DNA from: JBMNOI01 sp050942995
GTDB lineage: Bacteria; Chloroflexota; Anaerolineae; UBA1429
Assembly (NCBI GenBank): GCA_050942995.1
Contig: JBMNOI010000007.1
Coordinates: 1-46,567 of the forward strand
DNA length: 46,567 bases
Reading direction: 5' to 3'
Shown here piece after piece: positions 36,269 through 44,059 of the stretch. The first letter of the stretch is position 1. Each line of letters begins with the position of its first letter. The position numbers and the translations under genes are program-made. The notes beneath the pieces were generated by a model. That model was not told the DNA's origin, ran no database searches, and saw only the letters and a list, made by a program, of their open reading frames with translations.

Positions 36269-37501
36269 ATGTCGTCATCCATCGAGACCATTCAAGAGGG
36301 CTCGGTTACGTCGCCATCCGACTTTTATGCCGCCGGGGTCGCCTGCGGGATCAAAGCGAACAACGTGCTCGACCTGGCCCTGGTTTATTCCACCGGGCCG
36401 TGTGTGTCCGCGGCCATGTTTACCACCAACCTGTTCAAGGCTGCGCCGGTACTCTACGACCAGCGCATCCTGGAGCAGAACCCGGCCGGCTTGCGTGCCG
36501 TGGTCATCAACAGTGGCTGCGCCAACGCCTGCACCGGCGCCCCCGGTCTTCAGGATGCCGAGGATACGGCGGCAGCGGCCGCGGCCGCCCTGGGCGTTGC
36601 CGCTGAGGATGTGATGGTCATGTCCACCGGCGTCATCGGCGCGCGGCTGCCGATGGAGCGGGTGTTGGCCGGCGTCAAGGACGCCGCATCCCGGCTTTCG
36701 GACGATGTGGAGGCGGGTCACGCCGCTGCACGGGCGATCATGACTACCGACACCCACCTGAAAGAGAGCGCCGTGCGCGTGAGCGTGGACGATGTCGAGT
36801 TCACTATCGCCGGCATGATCAAGGGCGCCGGCATGATCCACCCCAACATGGCCACGCTGCTCTGTCTGCTTACGACCGATGCCCTGATTACCCAGAGTCT
36901 GGCCGATCGGGCCTTGCGCGAGGCGGTGGATCAAACATTGCACCGCATCACCGTCGACGGTGACACCAGCACCAACGACACGGCGCTGCTCATGGCCAAC
37001 GGCCGCGCCGAGATGCCGCCCATCGTCGCCGCCGATACTCAGGTGTATGAAGCCTTTGTCCGCGGCCTGACGCAGGTGCTGGCCGAGCTGGCCAAAGCGG
37101 TCGTGCGCGACGGCGAGGGCGCCACACGCTTTATCGAGATCACCGTGCGCGGTGCGGCCACCCGCGATGCCGCCCGACAGGTGGGGATGTCCATCGCCCG
37201 TTCATTGCTGGTCAAGACCGCCATCTACGGTCAGGACGCCAACTGGGGCCGCATCATCTGCGCCGCCGGCTATAGCGGCGTGGACTTTTCCCCGGATCGG
37301 GTCGGTGTATGGCTGGGCGACCTGGAGCTGGTGCGTGAGGGGGCGCCCTATCACATCGACGAAGCGCGCGCCGCCGAGATTCTGGCGCAGGAGGATATCC
37401 CTATCGTGGTGGATCTGGGCCAGGGAGATGCCGAGGCCACCGTGTGGACCTGCGACCTCTCTCACGGCTATGTCGACGTGAACGCCCATTACCGGACATA
37501 A
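36269..37501 (+). CDS. argJ: Bifunctional ornithine acetyltransferase / N-acetylglutamate synthase
   Basis: ArgJ of 410 aa, which transfers acetyl from N-acetylornithine to glutamate in the cyclic arginine pathway. The autoproteolysis site is clear: KGAGMIHPNMATLLC (about residues 186-200), where cleavage before the Thr of MAT releases the nucleophilic threonine of the beta subunit. VINSGCANACTG and VMSTGVIG, the oxyanion region, are conserved in the alpha part, and NWGRIICAAGYSG in the beta part. ATG at 36269 follows GAGGAG and GGGGAG. No other arg gene is in the window apart from divergent carB. Confidence 0.96.
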   Translation: MSSSIETIQEGSVTSPSDFYAAGVACGIKANNVLDLALVYSTGPCVSAAMFTTNLFKAAPVLYDQRILEQNPAGLRAVVINSGCANACTGAPGLQDAEDTAAAAAAALGVAAEDVMVMSTGVIGARLPMERVLAGVKDAASRLSDDVEAGHAAARAIMTTDTHLKESAVRVSVDDVEFTIAGMIKGAGMIHPNMATLLCLLTTDALITQSLADRALREAVDQTLHRITVDGDTSTNDTALLMANGRAEMPPIVAADTQVYEAFVRGLTQVLAELAKAVVRDGEGATRFIEITVRGAATRDAARQVGMSIARSLLVKTAIYGQDANWGRIICAAGYSGVDFSPDRVGVWLGDLELVREGAPYHIDEARAAEILAQEDIPIVVDLGQGDAEATVWTCDLSHGYVDVNAHYRT

Positions 37502-37586
37502 ATCGTATGGGCCGTTTGTGGGCGGCCCTATCCGAGCGCGTCGAGCGAATATGGCAGATCAATCTATCCTCTGAAAGGAGCACGAT

Positions 37587-39125
37587 ATGATCGCCCACCC
37601 GTGGCGCGAGGTCGAAATTACCCTGACGGCAGAGGGCGATTACGCGCGCCCGTATACCGATGTGGAGGTGTGGGTCGACTTTACCCATGATGACGGCACC
37701 ACCCTGCGCCGCCCTGCCTTTTGGGACGGCGGCCGCACCTGGCGGATTCGCTTCGCCTCGCCGGTGGGTGAGGGGCGCTGGGTATGGCACAGCCATGCCT
37801 CGGTCGAAGACGCCGGCCTGGCCGGGCGATCGGGAGATCTGATCTGTGAGGCGGGGGCGCCTTCTACGCATCGGTTTTATCGACACGGGTTCTGGCGCAT
37901 GTCGCCCGGCGGGCGCAACCTCGTCCATGCCGACGGCACGCCGGCACTGCTGGTGGCCGATACCCCCTGGGCACTCCCCTGGCGGGCCACTGTGGAGCAG
38001 TGTCGCCTGTACGCCGCCGATCGGCGGACCAAGGGATACAACGCCGCTCTGTTGATGACGGTGCAGCCCGATATGGATGCCCGAGGCCCTCGCGACCGCA
38101 CCGTCGATGAGGGGTTTGACGTGGGCTTTGAGGATCTTTCCGAAGGGCATCTGAACGAGCTGAACTCCGCCTACTTTCAATATTTCGACCGACTCTGCGA
38201 CATCCTGATCGAGCACGGCATCGTGCCGGTGCTTCAGCCGGTGTTTCAGGGCTATGGCTGGAAGGGGCTGCGCGTGGCGGGCAACGTGGTGCCGCGTGAG
38301 GAGTATGCCCGCTATTGTCGCTACCTGGTGGCACGCTATGGCGCCCGCCCGGCCATCTATCTGGTGAGCGGCGACGGCACCGGCTATGACCCTCAGGTGC
38401 CGGCCGGCGGCGAAGAGATAGAGCACTGGGACGCCTACGGTCAGCCGACGGGCATCCACTATCAGCCCCATGGCGACAACCGCGCCTGGCAGGATGCGGC
38501 CTGGCTCGATTTTCAATGGTGCCAGACCGGACATAATGGCGAGCATGTGGCCGAGCGCGTGGCCGACATGTGGCGCAATCAGCCCGCCAGGGGCGTGGCC
38601 AACGGCGAGCCCACCTATGAGAATATGGGGCGGCCCGGGCGCGGTGCGGGTTGGTGGCAGGGGCACGAGGCCTGGTGCAACCTGACCGCCGGGGGCACCA
38701 TGGGCGTGGTATACGGCGCCGGCAGTCTGTGGCAGTGGCGTCTGCACAAAGACGAGCCCGGCCATCAGGAGTGGTGTCACGCGGTGGGCGCCGGCTGGCG
38801 CGAGGCGCTGGATTTCGAGGGGTCGCGCTATGTGGGGCTTGTCGGGCGCATCCTCGACGGCTTGCCCATTACCGATATGGCGCCGAACTGGCAGGTGACT
38901 CTGGGCCGACGCGGGTTGCTGGTGCCCGATCGCCTGTTTATATGCTACACCGAAGAGGGAGGCTCTCTGCCCATCGTCCGGGGCGATACCGTGCCGCGCC
39001 GCTACCGTGTAGTGGATCCACGCACCGGGGAGGTGCTGCGTGAGGGCACTCGCGAAGCGGTTAACGGATTGATCCCCGATGACGGCGGCGGGCCACGTGT
39101 CTTTATCTGTTGCGATGAGGCGTAG
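37587..39125 (+). CDS. DUF5060/DUF4038 glycoside hydrolase (GH140-like)
   Basis: Predicted glycosidase of 512 aa without a signal peptide. Residues 1-85 form a beta-sandwich resembling DUF5060 (VEVWVDFTHDDGT, RWVWHSHAS). Residues 100-420 are a TIM barrel of the DUF4038/GH140 type: LLVADTPWALPWRATVEQ, then YLVSGDGTGYD with Asp263 as candidate acid/base and GVANGEPTYE with Glu341 as candidate nucleophile. The C-terminal 90 residues are a small beta domain (LLVPDRLFICYTEEGG). Characterised GH140 enzymes cleave apiose from rhamnogalacturonan II; whether this one does is open. ATG at 37587 follows AAAGGAG by 6 nt. It lies 85 bases after argJ. Confidence 0.87.
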   Translation: MIAHPWREVEITLTAEGDYARPYTDVEVWVDFTHDDGTTLRRPAFWDGGRTWRIRFASPVGEGRWVWHSHASVEDAGLAGRSGDLICEAGAPSTHRFYRHGFWRMSPGGRNLVHADGTPALLVADTPWALPWRATVEQCRLYAADRRTKGYNAALLMTVQPDMDARGPRDRTVDEGFDVGFEDLSEGHLNELNSAYFQYFDRLCDILIEHGIVPVLQPVFQGYGWKGLRVAGNVVPREEYARYCRYLVARYGARPAIYLVSGDGTGYDPQVPAGGEEIEHWDAYGQPTGIHYQPHGDNRAWQDAAWLDFQWCQTGHNGEHVAERVADMWRNQPARGVANGEPTYENMGRPGRGAGWWQGHEAWCNLTAGGTMGVVYGAGSLWQWRLHKDEPGHQEWCHAVGAGWREALDFEGSRYVGLVGRILDGLPITDMAPNWQVTLGRRGLLVPDRLFICYTEEGGSLPIVRGDTVPRRYRVVDPRTGEVLREGTREAVNGLIPDDGGGPRVFICCDEA

Positions 39126-39241
39126 GCCGACGGGCATACGCCTGGCCGTACGCTATCGAAGCATATCATCAATGAACATCACAGCCGATCTCTGACCCGA
39201 TTCTGATTGTGGCAGAGATCTATCGTAGAAGGAGGCTTGCC

Positions 39242-39979
39242 ATGCTTCCCATTGATGGTCGACTCATGAGCATCGAGCAGTTCAGAGCTCATATCGCCAC
39301 ACTCGACCTGCAGCGCGTCACCAAGGTGGTCATCCACCACACCTACAAACCCGATGAAGGAGATTGGACCCGGCACGGAGGGTGGTCGTACTGGCGGAAG
39401 GCGTTACAACGGTATTACGAGGGGCTGGGCTGGACCCGTGGGCCGCATCTGTTCGTCTCGTACGAGGGCATCGGACTGTTTTACGACATGACCAAAACGG
39501 GACGCGCGGTGGGCGGCGGTCAGCTCGAAACGGGCACGCTGCACATCGAGGTGGTGGGCGACTTTATGAATCGCCTGCCGGCCGGAGAGACTCTCAACAA
39601 CGCCGTCCAGGCCGCTGCGGCCCTTATGCGGCAGACGGGCGCATCGCTCACCAATCACAGCAGTGTCGTGGGCGGTTGGGAGTGCCCCGGTACCAAGCTC
39701 AAGGCCAACTGGAGCTGGTTCCAGGGGCTGGTGCAGCAGGCACTGGACCAGAGCGATTACCTGCCCCACATCACCGAGGCCGACGTATGGGATGCCCCCA
39801 TCATCCTGGAGAAGACGCGCTGGTGGATGGAAGAAGAGGAACGGCAGCGCGAGGCAGACAACACCCAGCGGGCCCGGGATATCCGCCTGTCACTGATTCG
39901 CTGGATGCTCACCCGGGAGAAGTGGCTCAAAGAGGGCGTGCGTGAGACCGCACTGCCACTCGAGTATGGCGGCGAGTGA
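39242..39979 (+). CDS. N-acetylmuramoyl-L-alanine amidase / PGRP-like protein
   Basis: Amidase_2/PGRP-fold protein of 245 aa. The zinc ligands are recognisable: His in VVIHHTYKPDEG, His in TLHIEVVGDF, and Cys in WECPGTKLK. The Tyr or Thr and Lys of the active site are plausibly present (VSYEGIGL, TKLK). The C-terminal 70 residues are a charged helical tail (WWMEEEERQREADNTQRARDIRLS). There is no signal peptide, which is more like phage endolysins and some intracellular homologues, yet no phage gene surrounds it. ATG at 39242 follows AAGGAGG by 7 nt. It is followed by a strong terminator. Confidence 0.86.
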   Translation: MLPIDGRLMSIEQFRAHIATLDLQRVTKVVIHHTYKPDEGDWTRHGGWSYWRKALQRYYEGLGWTRGPHLFVSYEGIGLFYDMTKTGRAVGGGQLETGTLHIEVVGDFMNRLPAGETLNNAVQAAAALMRQTGASLTNHSSVVGGWECPGTKLKANWSWFQGLVQQALDQSDYLPHITEADVWDAPIILEKTRWWMEEEERQREADNTQRARDIRLSLIRWMLTREKWLKEGVRETALPLEYGGE

Positions 39980-40016
39980 GCGCTAAGTAAAGATGTGATA
40001 ACCGTCGCAAAATATA

Positions 40017-40045
40017 GGGGGCTCATCGCTTGTCGATGAGCCCCC
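40017..40045 (+). terminator. Rho-independent terminator after the amidase gene
   Basis: Perfect 12-bp stem (GGGGGCTCATCG and its complement) with a 5-nt loop, followed by ATTTTCG. It is one of the few hairpins here with a genuine U-tract. Confidence 0.85.
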
Positions 40046-40117
40046 ATTTTCGCCACCAGCAGATCGGCCACACGGCCTGACGAATGAAGGATCGAGCAAC
40101 GCATCCGCGGGTGCTTT

Positions 40118-40148
40118 TTGACCTGGAGCGGACTCTAGACGCTATACT
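40118..40148 (+). promoter_or_regulatory. MerR-type promoter with 19-bp spacer and internal dyad
   Basis: TTGACC (40118-40123) and TATACT (40143-40148) are separated by 19 bp, the elongated spacing typical of MerR-activated promoters. Inside lies an imperfect dyad, CCTGGAG-CGGA-CTCTAGA (40122-40139). Its 7-4-7 layout matches the CTTAAAG-N4-CTTTAAG operator described for B. subtilis AdhR. The operon downstream ends in an AdhR-like MerR gene. Confidence 0.7.
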
Positions 40149-40267
40149 ATCTACGGAGATGAGGGCGATACCGGTGGTGTGACTCTGCGCGGTAGGAGAG
40201 CGAAGTGAGAAGGAGGTGCCTGCACTCAAGCTCGCCCGAGTAAAACAACACGATGGAGGTATTTGCA

Positions 40268-41437
40268 ATGATCTATAAGGATTTTCACGGCTTCAAGATC
40301 TCGCAACTGGGTATGGGCGCTATGCGCCTGCCCACCATCGGCGAGCGTGGCCCTATCGATAGAGAAAAGGCCGGGGAGATCATCGAGTACGCGTACGAGC
40401 ATGGCATCAACTATTTCGACACGGCGTACAGGTACCACAACGGCGAGTCGGAGAGCTTTGTGGGCGAGGTATTGAGCCAGTATCCCCGCGAGAGCTGGTA
40501 TCTGGCCACCAAGTTGCCGGGGCACATGATGAGCTACACCGATGGCAAGCTGGGGTTCCAGGGCTATCTGAGTGGTTCCGAGGTGAATTCTGTGGCCGAA
40601 ATCTTGGAAGAACAGCTCCAAAAGTGTGGCGTGGACTATTTCGACTTTTACCTGTTGCACAATCTCTGTGAGACCTCGTATGACTTTTACACCAACGAAG
40701 AGCTCGGCGTGGTGGAATACCTGCTCGAGCAAAAAAGAGCGGGGCGCATCCGCTATCTTGGCTTTTCGAGTCACGCTCGCCCCGAGACCCTCGAACGTTT
40801 TCTCGATTGGAAAGATTGTTTCGATTTCGTGCAGATCCAGCTCAACTATCTGGATTGGACGCTGCAGGATGCCAGGCGCAAGTACGAGATCCTCGCCGGG
40901 CGGGGCATCCCCGTGATGGTCATGGAACCGTGCCGCGGAGGCAGGCTCGCATCTCTGGAACAAGAGATCGATGTCATGCTCAAGAAAGCCCGTCCTGACG
41001 ATTCTATTGCATCCTGGGCGTTCCGGTTCGCCAAGTCTTTGCCGGGCGTGCAGGTTGTGCTGAGCGGCATGACAAACCTCGACCAGCTAAAGGACAACAT
41101 CAGGACTTTTTCGGATCCTACCCCCATCTCGGAGGAGGAGAAAGGGCTGCTGGACCAAGTAGTATCCACCCTTGTAGACCTTGTGCCCTGTACTGCCTGC
41201 CGGTATTGCTGCGAGGGCTGCCCTCAGAGCCTGGACATTCCCGGCTTGCTCTCTCTGTACAACGAGATGTCGTTCGACCATTCGCCTGGCATCTACTTTG
41301 CCGTCCGGGCGCTGGCCGATGCCGACAAGCCATCCAACTGCGTAGCCTGCGGTGAGTGTTCCCTTGCATGTCCACAGGGCATCGACATCCCCGCAGTGAT
41401 GGAGAGACTGTCCGAGAAGATTGCCACTATGGCGTAG
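40268..41437 (+). CDS. Aldo/keto reductase with C-terminal [4Fe-4S] motifs
   Basis: Aldo/keto reductase of 389 aa with a ferredoxin-like tail. Catalytic residues are in DTAYRYHNGESE (Asp, Tyr), LATKLPG (Lys) and FYLLHNL (His). Two C-terminal cysteine clusters, CTACRYCCEGCPQSLDI and CVACGECSLACPQGIDI, should bind two [4Fe-4S] centres. ATG at 40268 follows GGAGG by 8 nt and is better than the upstream ATG at 40253. It is first in an operon with an Fe-S flavoprotein and an AdhR-like regulator, behind a promoter of MerR type, so it is probably induced by aldehydes or other electrophiles. Confidence 0.92.
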   Translation: MIYKDFHGFKISQLGMGAMRLPTIGERGPIDREKAGEIIEYAYEHGINYFDTAYRYHNGESESFVGEVLSQYPRESWYLATKLPGHMMSYTDGKLGFQGYLSGSEVNSVAEILEEQLQKCGVDYFDFYLLHNLCETSYDFYTNEELGVVEYLLEQKRAGRIRYLGFSSHARPETLERFLDWKDCFDFVQIQLNYLDWTLQDARRKYEILAGRGIPVMVMEPCRGGRLASLEQEIDVMLKKARPDDSIASWAFRFAKSLPGVQVVLSGMTNLDQLKDNIRTFSDPTPISEEEKGLLDQVVSTLVDLVPCTACRYCCEGCPQSLDIPGLLSLYNEMSFDHSPGIYFAVRALADADKPSNCVACGECSLACPQGIDIPAVMERLSEKIATMA

Positions 41438-41559
41438 GCCGAATCGCCGTCTACGCGCGAGATCGGCGAATCCGGATGAGCGCCTGTGCGCCCTTACGGC
41501 ATTCCAACCCGTCAGAACAATCGCGCGATCAAACCGATACAGATTTAGAAGAGGGAGCT

Positions 41560-42192
41560 ATGAAGGTCATTCTCGTTAACGGAAGTCCTCATCCGTACGG
41601 ATGTACCTATACCGCATTGATGGAAATGGCAAACACGCTGAATGCAGAAGGGATCGAGACCGAGATATTCCAGATCGGCACCGAGCCGCTGGCGGGATGC
41701 ATCGCCTGCCAGAATTGCGCGAAAACCGGACGATGCGTTTTCGACGATCGGGTCAATGAGTTTCTCGATATAGCGGGCAGTGCGGACGGGTTCGTCTTTG
41801 GAACGCCGGTCCATTACGCAAGCGCGGCAGGGGCCCTCGTGTCTTTTATGGATCGCGCTTTTTACACCGATCTCCGCTCAGGCCGGCAGCTTTTTTACTT
41901 AAAGCCGGCAGCCTGCGTTGTATCGGCCAGAAGGGCCGGAACGACGGCGACCTTTGATCAAATCAACAAATACTTTACCATCTCCCAGATGCCGGTGATC
42001 TCGTCCAGATACTGGAACATGGTACACGGCCACACGCCGGAGGACGTGAAAAAGGACCTGGAAGGGTTACAGACGATGCGGATTCTGGCGCGGAATATGG
42101 CCTGGTTCCTCAAGTGTAAAGAGGCGGGGATCAAGGCCGGGGTCCCGTTCCCGGAGCGAGAAGAGATCACCTTTACCAACTTTATCCGCTGA
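41560..42192 (+). CDS. Iron-sulfur flavoprotein, NADPH-dependent FMN reductase family
   Basis: Flavodoxin-fold protein of 210 aa. The N-terminal FMN phosphate loop is in VNGSPHPYGCTYTAL (residues 7-20). The compact cluster Cys47-x2-Cys50-x2-Cys53-x5-Cys59 (GCIACQNCAKTGRC) matches the [4Fe-4S] motif of Isf-type flavoproteins. FGTPVHYASAAGALVSFMDRAFY is the second flavin-binding segment. It likely moves electrons between the Fe-S reductases and a carrier or reduces quinones or nitro compounds. ATG at 41560 follows GAGGGAG closely. It lies 122 bases after the reductase gene and 77 before the regulator. Confidence 0.9.
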   Translation: MKVILVNGSPHPYGCTYTALMEMANTLNAEGIETEIFQIGTEPLAGCIACQNCAKTGRCVFDDRVNEFLDIAGSADGFVFGTPVHYASAAGALVSFMDRAFYTDLRSGRQLFYLKPAACVVSARRAGTTATFDQINKYFTISQMPVISSRYWNMVHGHTPEDVKKDLEGLQTMRILARNMAWFLKCKEAGIKAGVPFPEREEITFTNFIR

Positions 42193-42269
42193 GAACGCCC
42201 GGTTGCTCCATGCGCTTGCCATCGCTCCGGCCATGGGGGTGCGATGGCCGGATACAGGAGATAGAATCG

Positions 42270-42650
42270 ATGAGAATCTCAGAAGTCGCTGAGAAATACA
42301 GGCTTTCACCGGATACTCTGCGCTACTATGAGCGGATCGGGCTGATCCCCCGGGTCAACCGTAACGCGAGCGGAATCCGTGACTATACGGAGCGGGATTG
42401 TCGATGGGTCGAGTTTGTCAAATGCATGCGAAATGCCGGGCTTCCGATCGAGGCATTGATCGAGTATGTCACGCTGTTTCGGCAGGGCGATGAAACGATC
42501 AAAGCCCGAATCGAGCTCTTGACCGAACAGCGCGATCAGTTGGCCGCCCGAATCGAAGAGATGAAAAAGACCCTCGAACGTTTGACGCACAAGATCGATC
42601 GGTACGATCGTGTGATCGTTCCGGCGGAGAAGGAGCTGACAAAGAACTGA
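42270..42650 (+). CDS. MerR family regulator, AdhR-like (thiol-based aldehyde sensor)
   Basis: MerR-type regulator of 126 aa. The N-terminal winged helix is canonical (MRISEVAEKYRLSPDTLRYYERIGLIP), followed by RDYTERDCRWVEFVKCMRNAGLPIEALIEYV and a long dimerisation coiled coil to the end. Cys52, in FVKCMR, is at the same position as the redox-active Cys52 reported for B. subtilis AdhR, and the flanking residues fit that subfamily. A second cysteine, Cys44, is close by. AdhR-like proteins activate reductase or dehydrogenase genes when carbonyl electrophiles modify the thiol. The ATG at 42270 follows AGGAG. It probably controls the promoter at 40118 and so its own operon. Confidence 0.9.
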   Translation: MRISEVAEKYRLSPDTLRYYERIGLIPRVNRNASGIRDYTERDCRWVEFVKCMRNAGLPIEALIEYVTLFRQGDETIKARIELLTEQRDQLAARIEEMKKTLERLTHKIDRYDRVIVPAEKELTKN

Positions 42651-42690
42651 TAGAGACGAGCGGGTGCGCACTGTCATGAGTCCGAGCCGG

Positions 42691-42726
42691 CCCCTCTCCA
42701 GAGGGACACATCTCTCTGGAGAGGGG
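42691..42726 (+). terminator. Hairpin after the MerR gene
   Basis: Perfect 13-bp stem (CCCCTCTCCAGAG and its complement) with a 10-nt loop, 41 bases past the stop codon. It is followed by CTTGTC with no U-tract. Confidence 0.65.
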
Positions 42727-42750
42727 CTTGTCGCAAGTGGGAGATAGTGA

Positions 42751-42819
42751 GCGATGCAGTGCATCGCCCCATATGGGGCGATGCACCCATTGCCATACAG
42801 CGATGTACCCATCGCCATA
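42751..42819. repeat. Cluster of GCGATGCA palindromes and direct repeats
   Basis: A perfect 26-bp palindrome spans 42760-42785, centred on CCCCATATGGGG. It overlaps a second palindrome (GCGATGCA-G-TGCATCGC, 42751-42767). Two 20-bp direct repeats with two mismatches (starting GCGATGCACCCAT at 42778 and GCGATGTACCCAT at 42800) follow with a 22-bp period. The cluster lies upstream of the third reductase gene and could be a multi-site operator or a mobile repeat. Confidence 0.8.
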
Positions 42820-42968
42820 ATCTGTCGAGTGGGAAGATGAGGATGAACGTGGTAGAATAGTCGATGCGCCTGTCCACGGCGGGCGCAAAAGGCCGACCCG
42901 CGCGAGCTCGTGTGGCTTGCGGCGGTGTGTGGCCCGGCAGAGAACCCCATCTGAAAGGACGGAGCATT

Positions 42969-43991
42969 GTGGCAACGATAGAACTTGGACGTACCGGTTT
43001 ACGGGTGGAGCAGAACGGCTTTGGGGCCTTGCCGATCCAGAGGGTATCCAAACAGGAAGCGGTCTATCTTCTGCGAAAGGCGCATGATGGGGGCATGACC
43101 TTTTTCGACACGGCTCGTGGCTATTCCGATAGCGAAGAAAAGCTTGGCGAGGCGTTCCGGGGGATGTGGGACGGAATCATCATCGCCACCAAGACCCCGG
43201 CCAAAAATGCAGAGGACTTTTGGAAGGATCTGCATACAAGCCTGCGCACGCTGAAAACCGATCATATCGACATCTACCAGTATCACAATCCGGGCTTTGT
43301 GCCCAAGCCGGGGGATGAGAGCGGGCTGTATGACGCCATCCTCCAGGCAAAGGAACAGGGCAAGATCGGTCACATCGGCATCACCAACCATCGCCTCCAC
43401 GTGGCGCGAGAAATCATCGAGTCCGGACTGTACGAGACCCTTCAGTTCCCGTTCAGCTACCTGAGCACGGAGAAGGATCTGGAGCTGGTTCAGGCCTGTA
43501 AAGAACGGGGCATGGGCTTTATCGCCATGAAGGCCCTTTCGGGCGGGCTGATCACCAATTCGGCGGCGGCCTGCGCGTGGCTGACGCGCTTCGATCATGT
43601 CGTCCCCATCTGGGGCATCCAGCGCGAACGGGAGCTGGACGAGTTTCTCTCCTACATAGCCATTCCACCGGTTCTGGACGATGAGATGAGGGCCTGCATC
43701 GAGGCCGATCGCAACGAGCTTCAGGGTGACTTTTGCCGGGGATGCGGCTATTGTATGCCCTGCCCCCAGGGAATCGTCATCAACACCTGCGCCAGGGTGT
43801 CGCTGTTGCTCAGACGGTCGCCTTCGGCGCGATTGCTCTCTGAACAGGGCCGCGAGATGATGAAAAAGGTCGAGGAGTGCACCGAATGTGGCCAGTGTGC
43901 CGCCAAATGCCCCTATGACCTGGACACCCCCGCCCTGCTGAAAAAGAACTATCAGGACTATATGAAGGTGCTTGTGGGGAAGCCGCTGTAG
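42969..43991 (+). CDS. Aldo/keto reductase with C-terminal [4Fe-4S] motifs
   Basis: Third Fe-S aldo/keto reductase of the window, 340 aa, shorter and more diverged than the others. Catalytic positions are in FFDTARGYSDSEEK (Asp, Tyr), ATKTPAKN (Lys) and YQYHNPG (His). The tail has CRGCGYCMPCPQGIVI and CTECGQCAAKCPYDLDT for two [4Fe-4S] clusters. GTG at 42969 is chosen because AAAGGACGGAG precedes it and the barrel similarity begins there (VATIELGRTGLRV); the ATG at 42864 has no ribosome-binding site. It lies downstream of the palindrome cluster and of the AdhR-like gene, so co-regulation is likely but not shown. Confidence 0.91.
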   Translation: MATIELGRTGLRVEQNGFGALPIQRVSKQEAVYLLRKAHDGGMTFFDTARGYSDSEEKLGEAFRGMWDGIIIATKTPAKNAEDFWKDLHTSLRTLKTDHIDIYQYHNPGFVPKPGDESGLYDAILQAKEQGKIGHIGITNHRLHVAREIIESGLYETLQFPFSYLSTEKDLELVQACKERGMGFIAMKALSGGLITNSAAACAWLTRFDHVVPIWGIQRERELDEFLSYIAIPPVLDDEMRACIEADRNELQGDFCRGCGYCMPCPQGIVINTCARVSLLLRRSPSARLLSEQGREMMKKVEECTECGQCAAKCPYDLDTPALLKKNYQDYMKVLVGKPL

Positions 43992-44018
43992 CTCGTAGAC
44001 GCCGTGAGCCGAAAATTA

Positions 44019-44052
44019 CCCCCGCCCGAAGGGATATCTCTCCGGGCGGGGG
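44019..44052. terminator. Bidirectional terminator between convergent genes
   Basis: Perfect 10-bp GC stem (CCCCCGCCCG/CGGGCGGGGG) with a 14-nt loop. TTTG follows on the plus strand and TAATTTTC on the minus strand, so it can end both the reductase and the serpin transcripts. Confidence 0.8.
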
Positions 44053-44059
44053 TTTGTCG

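Larger units (their letters stand above)
42651..42968. other. Intergenic region with terminator and palindromic repeats
   Basis: About 320 bases between the regulator gene and the third aldo/keto reductase gene. It contains a terminator-like hairpin (42691-42726), a cluster of GCGATGCA-based palindromes and direct repeats (42751-42819), and a -10-like TAGAAT at 42853 with no clear -35. I see no gene in it. Confidence 0.6.

Noticed and set aside
39242..39979. Amidase as a sign of a prophage
   Set aside because: No holin, structural, integrase or other phage gene is nearby, and the flanking genes are metabolic.
40253..40267. Upstream ATG at 40253 as start of the second Fe-S reductase
   Set aside because: GGAGG overlaps this codon region and is correctly spaced only for the ATG at 40268.
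42751..42819. Repeat cluster as a second CRISPR array
   Set aside because: Units are only 20 bp with a 22-bp period and no spacers; sequence is unrelated to the repeats at 46415.
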